Of a stretch of DNA of 63,554 bases, positions 34,682 to 43,542 are shown one piece after another. Under the pieces are notes generated by a model that did not search any database, had not been told where the DNA came from, and worked only from the letters and a program-made list of their open reading frames with translations. This stretch comes from Spirochaetia bacterium. Its GTDB lineage: Bacteria > Spirochaetota > Leptospiria > Leptospirales > Leptonemataceae. The stretch covers positions 1 to 63,554 of the forward strand of contig JAIOPQ010000055.1 in assembly GCA_021413825.1 (NCBI GenBank), given 5' to 3'. Made by a program: the position numbers and the translations under genes. Each line of letters opens with the position of its first letter. Position 1 is the stretch's first letter.

Positions 34682-35812
34682 TTAGCGGATGCCTCCAGAG
34701 GCGATCTGGCGATATGCTGTTGGCGTAAGGCCAGTTTGCTCTTTAAAGACGCGATTGAATACTGCCTTGGACTGAAACCCCGCACGAAAGGCGATTGCAA
34801 GAATCGTTTCATTTGCGCGGGACTCATCGAGGAGCAGCTTTGCTTCTTCGATTCTGTACTTGTTAATGAAATTAAAGAAATTTAACTGTTTTTCAATATT
34901 GATTACCATTGAAAGATGGTGTGCCGGAATGTTCAAAACTCCTGAAAGTCCCGCCAGCGTCACTCGCTCATCAAGGAAAGGTTTTTCCTCTGCGAAGTAC
35001 GTTTCTATCTTCTGTAGATATTCTTTTCGCATTGATTCGCTTAGATTTTGTCTGGCGTACTTTTCTGAATTCTCGTCGTTTGATTTTGAATCGATGGGTT
35101 GAATGGCAAAAATCTGAGGTTTCTTTGCGTAGTAGAAAACTGCCAGGTAGGCAAGAGCCAGGACAATCAACCCCTCAGGCCATCCAACCGGAAAGAAAAA
35201 TGAACCCGATCCCCAGGAATAGACCGTAGTCACCAGATAAAGGGAAGCCAGGCTCACATTCATGAGTAGGAGCGTGCGAATCCAGCCAGGTTGGTCGCGC
35301 AGTGTGCTCGAGAAATTATCCAGGAATTCGATCCGATATCTTCGCAATAGGAATAGGGCGCGGATTTCAAAGGCCATGTTGTAAATCGACCCGAGAAAGA
35401 ACAGGGACCGAGTGTATATTTCTGCAAATCCGTTCATACTCTGAATGTTTTCCGGCGCAGTAGTCTCTGGATGTGTGATATTAACCGCGCAGTGGGTTAA
35501 GAAGACGCAAAGGGGTGGGAGAGCCAGGAGCAATGCTTCTGTTCGAGTGGTCGAACGTTTGAAAAGAGTCAGCCGCGTGTAGAGGTAGAGAAGTGGGCCA
35601 AGAAGGAAAGCTGCGGGAAAAACAATGAATGGCAACCAGATCAGGATGAATCCACCAACAAGGATGCCGAATCGCAAAACCGCAACCAGGCCCATAATTA
35701 CAAAAAATCCCAATAGATAGCGATTAGAACGGGTCATCGAATCCTGAACCATGAGCATGCTGATGAGGATCAGGAGTGCAATATTAACCGCAGCGATGTA
35801 TGTTGTGAGCAT
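34682..35812 (-). CDS. Membrane-embedded AraC-family transcriptional regulator
   Basis: The protein has 376 residues. Residues 1-230 carry about seven hydrophobic helices (a membrane sensor), and residues 270-376 are an AraC/XylS DNA-binding domain with two helix-turn-helix units: VTLAGLSGVLNIPAHHLSMVI and ILAIAFRAGFQSKAVFNRVFK. This membrane-AraC design is common in Leptospira and Bacteroidetes. It probably senses a lipid or hydrophobic ligand. It is divergent from the hybrid kinase with 39 bp between starts, and downstream of it is the monooxygenase operon on the same strand, the likely target. Confidence 0.88.
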   Translation of the reverse strand: MLTTYIAAVNIALLILISMLMVQDSMTRSNRYLLGFFVIMGLVAVLRFGILVGGFILIWLPFIVFPAAFLLGPLLYLYTRLTLFKRSTTRTEALLLALPPLCVFLTHCAVNITHPETTAPENIQSMNGFAEIYTRSLFFLGSIYNMAFEIRALFLLRRYRIEFLDNFSSTLRDQPGWIRTLLLMNVSLASLYLVTTVYSWGSGSFFFPVGWPEGLIVLALAYLAVFYYAKKPQIFAIQPIDSKSNDENSEKYARQNLSESMRKEYLQKIETYFAEEKPFLDERVTLAGLSGVLNIPAHHLSMVINIEKQLNFFNFINKYRIEEAKLLLDESRANETILAIAFRAGFQSKAVFNRVFKEQTGLTPTAYRQIASGGIR

Positions 35813-35851
35813 AATGCAGTCTACTGCTTGAGAAAATGAGCCCCAGAGCGC

Positions 35852-38242
35852 ATGTCAATAGCTATGCGGAATGCTTGCCGCCCCGGGCCCGGCTCTGGAA
35901 ACTACGCAATGCCCAGAGTTTCAGTTGCGATCGCTGGCATAGTTCTCGCGTTGATGGCGAGCGGTGTGTCTGCTGAAACTCCTGTCAAGTTCTCTGAGCC
36001 TCTTGTCTTGCAAGACAGCCAATCGTATTCGGTGGATGGTCACATTGACGTGGCGCGCCAGGAACAAGGTACCGTCCAGGGGCCGGCTGAAATGGCAGAT
36101 CAGTTTCGGCCCGTCGCAGGCAGTTCGCCGTCGTATGGCTTCACGCCTGATGCATACTGGATCCGTATAACATTACAAAATGAATCCGATCCAGAATGGT
36201 TCCTGGTTCTTTCGGCAACTCGGCTAAATGACGTGCAGTTTTATTCGCCGGAACCTCAGGGATTCAGTGTTATCCAAACCGGGACCAGGCTTCCCTTTGC
36301 TCAAAGGCCTTACCTGAGTCGGAGTTTTGTTTTCCCGGTTCATATTGAGCGCGGCAAAAGCAAAACAGTTTATCTGCGCGTTGCCTCCAGTACTTCATTG
36401 CAATTGCCAATTCGCGTATGGAAGCGGGAGGCCTTTCGCCAGTACGAAAACGATGAAATCCTGGTATTTGGAATTGTAACGGGCGCTCATATACTCTTAT
36501 TGATTTACAATCTTTCGATTGGAGTTTTCCTCCGATCGCGCGTTTTTTTCTACTATTCAGCTCTTGTATTTGTAGCTACAATTTTCTATTCCACGACGTA
36601 CGGATTCGCCTACCAGTATCTGTGGCCAGACTTTCCGCGGTTTGGGCTCTATATCAATGGAGTGGCGTTGGGGCTGGTTGCATTTCTGGGTGCTCAGTTT
36701 ACGCGATCGGCCGTCCATACGGAGGCCTGGCCCAGGATCGATGCAACGTTACGCGCCACAGGTTACGCCTGCCTGGCGTGTCCGCTGTTATTTTTGGTTC
36801 TGCCCTACAGTAATGCACTGCGATTGATGATTCCAATTGCCATCGCTGTGTTCTTCCCAATTCTATTTGCAACTATACATGGGGTTCGCATGCGCGAACC
36901 GGCGGCTCGATACTTTCTTAGCGCTATGGTAAGCTATGGAATTGGTTCAAGCATTTACGCTCTTGTAGCCGTTGGCGTTCTGCGTGTTACTGCGGTTACA
37001 CAGTACGGTTTTGTCATTGGAGCTACCGTTGCCGTAACCATAATGTCGATTGCGCTGGCAAGCCAGGTGAGGGCACTTCAGATCGATCGGGAAGCGGCGA
37101 TTGCATCTAATCGATTCAAGTCTCAGTTCCTTTCGATCATGAGTCATGAGATTAGAACACCGTTAACCGCCATTGTGGGCATGGCCCAATTGCTTACAGA
37201 TGATTTACCCGCATCAGAGAAAGCAACATACGCCCGCGTATTGCGCGACAGCGGAGACAGGCTTTCGCATCTTGTAAATCAGGTACTGGATTTTTCGCGT
37301 ATTGAAGAGGGTCGTATTGTCCTTGAACAGGCACCATTCAATTTGTCGGAAATGATAAGTTCGCTAGCTCATTTGTTTCACCCTTCAGCCATGGCAAAAG
37401 GACTTTCCATTAAGCTAGAGAATCTAGTCGGAGAGAAGCGATTTTTGGGCGATGCAGCGCGGCTATCACAGGTACTCATGAACTTGATGGCGAATGCAGT
37501 GAAATTCACGGAGCGGGGCGACATTACAATTCGCTCAGAAGTTATGCCTGGCCATGTTGGAAATAGTGTCCCCGTCCGATTTTCGATTGCAGATACTGGC
37601 ATTGGCGTTCCACCCGAGAAACGTAGCTTGATTTTTGAGAGCTTTGTTCAGGCGGACGCAGGTGTCACCAGGCGCCACGGTGGTTCTGGTCTGGGCCTTG
37701 CGATTGCCGGAGGCATCGTTCAACTTATGGGTGGAGAAATTGAGGTTGAGGAGAACCCTGGGGGCGGCGTCATTTTTAGTTTTACGGTCATGCTCGAACC
37801 CCTTTTGGATTCAGCTTCGGCCGGAATTTTAACCGACGAGGCTCAACAATCGTTTAGAATCTTGGTTGCAGAAGATGATGAAATCAATCGCATTCTTGTG
37901 CAACGAATTCTTGGTCAGGCCGGTCATGATGTCAAAACAGCTGAGAACGGTGCGGAGGCTGTGAAATTGCTCGAAGCACAAGAATTCGACCTCGCTCTGG
38001 TTGATCTTCAAATGCCAGAGATGGACGGATACTCAGCTGTGCGTCTTGCGCGCAAACTTCATTCGAGCAATGCGAGTATTCCAATGTACGCTCTTAGCGC
38101 GAATACGCTTCCTTCAGACTTAGCAGCGTGTCGCACCGCAGGATTTACCGGTCATATTGCAAAGCCCTATCGTAGAGAGGATTTGCTTGAAATCGTTCGG
38201 CTTGCCGGAAGCAATAGGCCTACTCGCGCTGATTTCAATTAG
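35852..38242 (+). CDS. Hybrid sensor histidine kinase, 7TMR-DISM type
   Basis: The protein has 796 residues: signal peptide, an extracytoplasmic DISMED2-like jelly roll (about 50-185), seven membrane helices (about 200-400), HisKA with the phosphoacceptor in IMSHEIRTPLTA (near 430), HATPase_c (N-box LMNLMANAVKFTERG; G-boxes in DTGIGVPPEKR and RHGGSGLGLAI), and a C-terminal receiver domain. The receiver keeps the acidic pair (AEDDE), phospho-Asp (LVDLQMPEMDG), Ser (ALSAN) and Lys (AKPY). No DNA-binding output is attached, so a phosphotransfer partner lies elsewhere. Confidence 0.94.
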   Translation: MSIAMRNACRPGPGSGNYAMPRVSVAIAGIVLALMASGVSAETPVKFSEPLVLQDSQSYSVDGHIDVARQEQGTVQGPAEMADQFRPVAGSSPSYGFTPDAYWIRITLQNESDPEWFLVLSATRLNDVQFYSPEPQGFSVIQTGTRLPFAQRPYLSRSFVFPVHIERGKSKTVYLRVASSTSLQLPIRVWKREAFRQYENDEILVFGIVTGAHILLLIYNLSIGVFLRSRVFFYYSALVFVATIFYSTTYGFAYQYLWPDFPRFGLYINGVALGLVAFLGAQFTRSAVHTEAWPRIDATLRATGYACLACPLLFLVLPYSNALRLMIPIAIAVFFPILFATIHGVRMREPAARYFLSAMVSYGIGSSIYALVAVGVLRVTAVTQYGFVIGATVAVTIMSIALASQVRALQIDREAAIASNRFKSQFLSIMSHEIRTPLTAIVGMAQLLTDDLPASEKATYARVLRDSGDRLSHLVNQVLDFSRIEEGRIVLEQAPFNLSEMISSLAHLFHPSAMAKGLSIKLENLVGEKRFLGDAARLSQVLMNLMANAVKFTERGDITIRSEVMPGHVGNSVPVRFSIADTGIGVPPEKRSLIFESFVQADAGVTRRHGGSGLGLAIAGGIVQLMGGEIEVEENPGGGVIFSFTVMLEPLLDSASAGILTDEAQQSFRILVAEDDEINRILVQRILGQAGHDVKTAENGAEAVKLLEAQEFDLALVDLQMPEMDGYSAVRLARKLHSSNASIPMYALSANTLPSDLAACRTAGFTGHIAKPYRREDLLEIVRLAGSNRPTRADFN

Positions 38243-38243
38243 A

Positions 38244-39317
38244 TTAAAAACGACTGCGCATTGAGTCTTTGTATCCGGTAAGTTCCATGTATCCCTGGGC
38301 CTGTTGCTCAGGAATTGAATTGCATTTTACCCTGGCCTCCACTGCTCCTTCCCAGTATGAGATACGACTTGTAGGAGGTCGTATCTCCTGGTAATCGAGC
38401 CAGGGGCGTAGAGAAATTTCACAATCAGGGAATCCTAGTTTCCATTCCACTGGATACACAGCACCGTTAGGCGATTTCCATAGACGCAATTCCTTCATGC
38501 TGATTGATTCAGGCGATAAGTGGGTTGCGGCTCCGTCTGGATTGAATATTGTTCCGGATAGAAAAGGTTTCCCTGAATCTGAGCGTACGCGAAACAGCAT
38601 CAACCTGCGACCATCCCCGAGCGATAGATGAAACCAGTCCCAGCCAACTTGATCTTTAGCCAGGGCATTGGAGGCGAATTCATGATCCATCCAGGCTGCC
38701 GCCTTAAGTTCAGATATAATTCCGTTTTCTGTGATCCTGGCACTACCTGCCAGATCAATTTCGGAAAAGTAATGAGATGCATTTCCGTCATTGAATCCTT
38801 TACGACTGTAGCCTGAGCTTCCCTGCAGGACCGGACCAATTTGAGTAACTAGATCGAGTTCCAGTTTGATTCCCTGTATCCTGGTTTTGATTCGATGACG
38901 ATTCCCTTGAATAGTCAGAGTATTCTCAGCAACGTAGAGCTCATTTGTTCCTGGATTCCAATTTGCAAGACCGGGCATAGCCCGTTGGATTCTTTCCGTC
39001 TGTAAAAATCTCTTCCCCGTCTCATCGGTCAGTGCAGAGTGAAGCATATAAATGGTCCGATCGTCCTGGGCTCCTGTGGGATTGGGCCGGCGCTCGATTT
39101 TAAAAATCGTAAACTGGAAGCCAAAGCGTGATCCTGCTTGTGAAATTAAATGACCTGTATAATACCACCATTCCGTTTTGAATCCGTGATGGGGCGCATG
39201 ATCCAATGGAAACGTTAGGCGACGATGTGGCGAAGCCCGGTAAAACTCAGGACTCTCCGCCCTTATTGTCATAGTGAGCGTGCAACATGTAATCAAGCTC
39301 AGGAGTCTGCCTGTCAT
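38244..39317 (-). CDS. AttH/CrtC-type lipocalin-like secreted protein
   Basis: The protein has 357 residues with a signal peptide (to about RAES). The motif TEWWYYTGHL and the two lipocalin-like halves match the COG5621 (AttH, carotenoid 1,2-hydratase-related) family. Members lie next to FtsX/LolCDE-like ABC transporters and are thought to bind or process a lipophilic molecule. Here it follows the permease by 4 bp, reproducing the attEFGH order. It probably acts in the periplasm or outer membrane on the exported substrate. True hydratase activity is unlikely, as no carotenoid genes are present. Confidence 0.85.
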   Translation of the reverse strand: MTGRLLSLITCCTLTMTIRAESPEFYRASPHRRLTFPLDHAPHHGFKTEWWYYTGHLISQAGSRFGFQFTIFKIERRPNPTGAQDDRTIYMLHSALTDETGKRFLQTERIQRAMPGLANWNPGTNELYVAENTLTIQGNRHRIKTRIQGIKLELDLVTQIGPVLQGSSGYSRKGFNDGNASHYFSEIDLAGSARITENGIISELKAAAWMDHEFASNALAKDQVGWDWFHLSLGDGRRLMLFRVRSDSGKPFLSGTIFNPDGAATHLSPESISMKELRLWKSPNGAVYPVEWKLGFPDCEISLRPWLDYQEIRPPTSRISYWEGAVEARVKCNSIPEQQAQGYMELTGYKDSMRSRF

Positions 39318-39321
39318 TGCT

Positions 39322-41799
39322 TCATCCGCGTTTTAACGATTCGACCAGGCGTTGTCTGTGGATCAAGCGAATTGGCGCAATTGCAGCAGCCAGGGCCAGA
39401 ATACATGCCATCAACAGACCCGGTAATAATTGTTCAAGTGACCAGTCCGCCACAATCGTCCAGCCAAATGAAAATCGATTTATGACCTTGATTAGTAGCA
39501 CTGCGAGCGCCGCTGAGCCAGGGAGCGCGAGTGCGCAAGCGGACAGGGCGATGATTTGTGATTCAAGAGCCATGCTGAGGTAAATCCGTCCAGGAGTAGC
39601 GCCGAGTGCCAGGAGGGATGCGAGGTCCCGCTGGCGTTCAATTGCAAGACCGGCCAGGGTTGTCAAAACAGAGAGCGCCGCAATTCCGCCTGCTATCCAT
39701 TGTAGCGCAAACGTTAGGCGGAAGGTCTGGTCGAATATTGCCATTGCGCGTATGCGTATATCGCGCGAAAGAGTAACGGTCAATGGGTAATCGGGAAGGG
39801 CGTTCCTAATTTTAAGCATTGCTTCTGCGGCGTCAAAGCCAGAGTTCAGATAGATTGCAAGACTTCCCGGTCCTTGCTTTGCTACAAGTTCTGCAAACAG
39901 CCTGTCGTCCATGAGGATATATCCGCGTTCTGAGGAAAAGTTCCTGTAGACAGCGAATACTTTGACCTGCCTGCCCAGTAGTTCAATTGAATCTCCCCGG
40001 GCTATGCGGTGTTTATTCGCGAATACTTCACTCACCAGCACTCCGGATTCATCCCGGGCAAGTAATATATCTGCTTTTGATCCGGTAACAAACGAATAGC
40101 CGTGAAGCTTGACTGCGTCCGCGAAATTATTGGACACAAGTTCAACTGGCTTGCCGCGAAATTCACCCGGAGCAGATCGCAAAGTAACAACTCCACGCAC
40201 GAAGGGCAGTCGTCTAACTCGCTCGACCAGGGCCATGTCCAGGTCTGCTGCCCTTGCATTGGCACTCGCTTCTCCCTGTAGGTATATATCAGCGACGATT
40301 ACAGTCGAGAGCCAATCCTGAACCGTCTGGCGAAACGATCCTACCATGATTGTAATGGAGCCTGCCATTGAAAGAGCGACGGCAAGGGCCGCAGTTGCAA
40401 CGGAAATCTTCATTAGGTGCTGGCGGGCTGTTGCAGATGCAAGGATTGCCGAGCCTGACTTGAATTGATTTACAATAATGGCGCATCCAATCACTGCAAG
40501 TGGAGAAAGGAAACTTAACAGAGCAATTATACCGGCGACTGCAACAAATCCAGGTTCCGCTCTTTCAAATTTCAGAGCCAAAAGATATGCAAGTATGATT
40601 CCGGGGCACACTGCCAGTGCTCCAATCCAGGCATAACGGATACGGGCCGGTTTATATTCGCTTCTACCCTGTTTCCTTGCGGTTGCCGCAGCAATAGAAA
40701 CGGCGCGTCGCCCGGGCAGAATAGAGGCTATTACACTTGCAGTTACTCCCACCAGAAATGAACCTACAAGCGTAGTCTTATCAAGCGACGAGGCACCGCT
40801 TGCGTCCATTCTGAAAACATTGGTTAAAGTCGATGTGACTTCCGCATGCGCCCCATTAGAGAGAATCCAGCCCAGAGCACATCCGGTAAGGGCGCCTAAC
40901 GTTCCAATTATGATTCCTTCAAGTATAATAGCCCCGAAGAGTACTTGTGGACTTGCCCCAAGCGAAAGCAGGATCCCAAGCATGCTCTCGCGTTGCAGCA
41001 CGGAGATGTTGACAGTATTGTAAACGAGATATGCGCTTACAAGCAGTGCGATAACTCCGAGGGCTGCAAGGTTCATCTGAAACGCTGCAAGCATTTCACG
41101 GCTTGTCTGCTTTCGCTCTTCGAGGGTGCGGATAGTTGCAAGAGGGAAATGGGTTTCCAGCAGTTTTCTGAGTTCGTTGGTTTTACCTTCTTCTACAAAG
41201 AAATCAACGCCAGTGAATTCCGGTTGAAATTGGAGTACCTGACCCAGGTCTGCGTATACTGTATTCTGTGGCGGTAGGTGGCCGTCCACTGCGCGAAGTA
41301 TCCCCGTAATTGGAAACAAATGCCGCGCGCCCTTCAGCGTTAAGGTTACCGTATCTCCGAGCTTCCCAAAAGGTGAATCCTCTGGAACTATGATTCCATC
41401 CGTTCGGACTTCATTTGCTTTCGATGCATTATTGAATTCAAGACTACGCACAGCGCTATCACTTAGAAAATCAAAGCCGTATAACGTTACTGCATGACCG
41501 GATACATGGGCTTGTAATTTCATGAATGGGGAGAAGGATCCGTAGTCCCAGGCGAATCGGAGCTTTTCCAGGTCCTGCGGACTTATCCCGCCACGCGGCT
41601 CAAGGGAGAGCGTTGATTTGCCTGCAACCGCTTCCATGCTCGATTCAAACGATGAAATTACCCGCGCGTTCGTCAGGTTGATTGCGGATGCGACTGCTAC
41701 TCCAGCTGTAAGCCCTAGAACACAGGTTGCAAAACGAATCGGGTGCGCCAGGTAGTATCTGATTGTGAGCGCGCGGGCGATTGAGAGCAGGGCTATCAT
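39322..41799 (-). CDS. ABC transporter permease (FtsX/LolC/AttFG type), 825 aa
   Basis: The protein has 825 residues with two FtsX modules: helix 1 plus a periplasmic domain and three helices in the first half, then the same plan in the second half (about 430-825). In many genomes these are separate AttF and AttG proteins; here they are one chain. Such MacB/LolCE-like permeases extract or transmit force to lipophilic or peptide substrates on the periplasmic side rather than moving small solutes. Its start overlaps the ATPase stop by 4 bp. Confidence 0.88.
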   Translation of the reverse strand: MIALLSIARALTIRYYLAHPIRFATCVLGLTAGVAVASAINLTNARVISSFESSMEAVAGKSTLSLEPRGGISPQDLEKLRFAWDYGSFSPFMKLQAHVSGHAVTLYGFDFLSDSAVRSLEFNNASKANEVRTDGIIVPEDSPFGKLGDTVTLTLKGARHLFPITGILRAVDGHLPPQNTVYADLGQVLQFQPEFTGVDFFVEEGKTNELRKLLETHFPLATIRTLEERKQTSREMLAAFQMNLAALGVIALLVSAYLVYNTVNISVLQRESMLGILLSLGASPQVLFGAIILEGIIIGTLGALTGCALGWILSNGAHAEVTSTLTNVFRMDASGASSLDKTTLVGSFLVGVTASVIASILPGRRAVSIAAATARKQGRSEYKPARIRYAWIGALAVCPGIILAYLLALKFERAEPGFVAVAGIIALLSFLSPLAVIGCAIIVNQFKSGSAILASATARQHLMKISVATAALAVALSMAGSITIMVGSFRQTVQDWLSTVIVADIYLQGEASANARAADLDMALVERVRRLPFVRGVVTLRSAPGEFRGKPVELVSNNFADAVKLHGYSFVTGSKADILLARDESGVLVSEVFANKHRIARGDSIELLGRQVKVFAVYRNFSSERGYILMDDRLFAELVAKQGPGSLAIYLNSGFDAAEAMLKIRNALPDYPLTVTLSRDIRIRAMAIFDQTFRLTFALQWIAGGIAALSVLTTLAGLAIERQRDLASLLALGATPGRIYLSMALESQIIALSACALALPGSAALAVLLIKVINRFSFGWTIVADWSLEQLLPGLLMACILALAAAIAPIRLIHRQRLVESLKRG

Positions 41800-42452
41800 T
41801 CCGGTTGGGCGGACAATTGCCCGTCTGCCATAAAGAGGGTTCGATCTGCGGCCTGGGCTGCTAGTTGCGAATGCGTAACCATCACGACTGTTAGCCCGAA
41901 AGTCTGGTTCACTTCGCGCAAGAGTGCCAGAGCTTCGCGGCCGTTTCTACGATCCAGGCTACCAGTCGGCTCGTCTGCAAGTAAGACCTTTGGACTCAAG
42001 AGCAACGCTCGTGCCACGGCAGCTCGTTGCATTTCACCGCCAGATAACGTCTCAGGTAATCGATTTGCTTTGTCTGCAAGCCCTACGCGCTCGAGCATTT
42101 GAAGTGCTTCTTTTTGATCAGCTTTCTGGCCGCGGAGTAAGATTGGAAGAACTACGTTTTCAAGAACGGTTAACGTTGGAAGTAAACTGAAGTCCTGAAA
42201 AATCATAGCAACGTTCCGCCGCCTGTACGCTGCAAGCTCGCTTGCATTGTATTTCATAGGCTCCTCGCCCGAAACTACAAGTTTGCCGCTGTCTGCCCTA
42301 TCCAGACCGCCCAGCAAATTTAGAAATGTGGTTTTGCCGCTTCCAGATTCGCCCATGATTGCAACAAATTCGCCTGGCAAAATCGTACACGTAACTCCAC
42401 GGAGGGCTTTGTACTCCCCATAGGTGCGCGTGAGGTTTTCAGCGAAGATCAT
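41796..42452 (-). CDS. ABC transporter ATP-binding protein (LolD/MacB/AttE type)
   Basis: The protein has 218 residues, the LolD-like size. Walker A is GESGSGKTT, the Q-loop is in IFQDFSLL, the ABC signature is LSGGEMQRAA, Walker B is VLLADEPTGSLD, and the switch His is in VMVTHSQ. It energises the FtsX-type permease encoded next. Together with the AttH-like protein this forms an AttEFGH-type exporter. Confidence 0.95.
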   Translation of the reverse strand: MIFAENLTRTYGEYKALRGVTCTILPGEFVAIMGESGSGKTTFLNLLGGLDRADSGKLVVSGEEPMKYNASELAAYRRRNVAMIFQDFSLLPTLTVLENVVLPILLRGQKADQKEALQMLERVGLADKANRLPETLSGGEMQRAAVARALLLSPKVLLADEPTGSLDRRNGREALALLREVNQTFGLTVVMVTHSQLAAQAADRTLFMADGQLSAQPE

Positions 42453-42476
42453 GGAGAATTGGTCCGGGACCTCATC

Positions 42477-43376
42477 TCAGGTTTTTAGAAGGTCCAGCAA
42501 TTCTGTGGCCCAGCGCCCGGGCTCTTCGATCATTGGGTAATGCCCAATCTTGTCGAGGATTCGCAGGGTGCTTCCCGGCATCTCTTCGTGATGGAGTTTT
42601 GCTATGTCTCCGCCGGTTATAGGATCATTGTTTCCCCAGAGAATATTTGATTTCAAGTTGCTCTTTTTTAGCGCGCCAACCCATCGATGCCAGAACAGCT
42701 CTCGTTCGCGGAGGTACTGTGTTATTCGCGGAAGGGCTTTCTTGCCGCCTTTCATCGTGAGCAACTCCCACATTGAATCGACTTCTGCTTCCGATAGTTT
42801 GGATTTGTCGAACCAGAGTTGCCTCATGTTCTTTCTGAATATGCGCTTGCTACTCAGTTGGGCAATGATAGGACCAATCCATCGGTTGCGCAGTAGTTTC
42901 TGGATGAGTCTGAGTTTTGCCAGTTCGATGTGAACAGAACCGTTGCAGAGAGTCAATGATTCCAACTTGACGGCTTCAAATCCGAAGTTCCTGCGCGCGA
43001 TGAGTTCAGTTGCGATGCTAGTGCCGTAATCGTGCGCCAGTAAATGCGCCTGTTTGATCCCGAGTTTTTGCCAGATCAGGAGGGCTCGGTCTGCCTGTTC
43101 CATGAGCGAGTAGGAGTAGTCGGTCGGTTTGTCTGATAATCCGAATCCGAGATGGTCGTGTATGACTACGCGAAAGTGTGGCACAAGGAGTGGCAACACC
43201 GCTTTGTAATCGTAAGAAGACGTTGGATATCCGTGTAATATTACGATGGTGTCTTTTGTTGAGCCGCTATCCATTACAAAGATAGCGTGGTTTTCGATCG
43301 TGATGTATTGTCCGGCTTTCTCCCAGTTAGAAATGTCCATGTGCGCCGATAACCTTGTGCGGACGTGTAATGGCAA
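42477..43376 (-). CDS. Alpha/beta-hydrolase with Asp nucleophile (epoxide hydrolase/haloalkane dehalogenase-like)
   Basis: The protein has up to 299 residues. The oxyanion motif is HGYPTSS and the nucleophile elbow is LAHDYGTS, with Asp in place of Ser. The acid is likely in WGNNDPITGG and the base His in IGHYPMIEEP. An Asp nucleophile points to epoxide hydrolase or dehalogenase chemistry, though MEST-like members have this elbow with unknown activity. The start is TTG at 43376, or ATG at 43340. It may be read with the ABC transporter 24 bp downstream. Confidence 0.85.
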   Translation of the reverse strand: MPLHVRTRLSAHMDISNWEKAGQYITIENHAIFVMDSGSTKDTIVILHGYPTSSYDYKAVLPLLVPHFRVVIHDHLGFGLSDKPTDYSYSLMEQADRALLIWQKLGIKQAHLLAHDYGTSIATELIARRNFGFEAVKLESLTLCNGSVHIELAKLRLIQKLLRNRWIGPIIAQLSSKRIFRKNMRQLWFDKSKLSEAEVDSMWELLTMKGGKKALPRITQYLRERELFWHRWVGALKKSNLKSNILWGNNDPITGGDIAKLHHEEMPGSTLRILDKIGHYPMIEEPGRWATELLDLLKT

Positions 43377-43542
43377 TGCATTTTCACCGGGTAATTAGTC
43401 CGACCGGTCCAGAATGTAAATAATCAGCCCATCTATTCGCACGCCACTGCTCCAGAATGAGACATAACATTGATTATCGGAACCAACATGTTGATCATGT
43501 AAGAATGTATCTGGAGGCTTCCGTTGCATCAACTCAAGCCGC
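43377..43542. other. Gap between norD and the hydrolase gene
   Basis: 166 bp. It contains the repeat core AATGAGACATAA at 43456-43467 and a 15-bp palindrome ACATG-TTGAT-CATGT at 43486-43500, either an operator for the hydrolase gene or a weak hairpin after norD. No T run follows it on the minus strand. Confidence 0.4.

Noticed and set aside
34465..34728. 87-codon plus-strand frame with TTG start
   Set aside because: Overlaps the 3' end of the AraC gene, lacks a ribosome site and has a composition unlike a folded protein.
38244..39317. Carotenoid 1,2-hydratase (CrtC) annotation
   Set aside because: No carotenoid genes nearby; operon context with an FtsX-type transporter fits AttH better.
10420..39720. 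GTTAGGC sequences (for example near 10424, 20209, 39213 and 39714) resembling integron attC core sites
   Set aside because: They lie inside coding sequence as ordinary Leu-Gly or antisense codons and lack the paired inverse core; no integrase is present.
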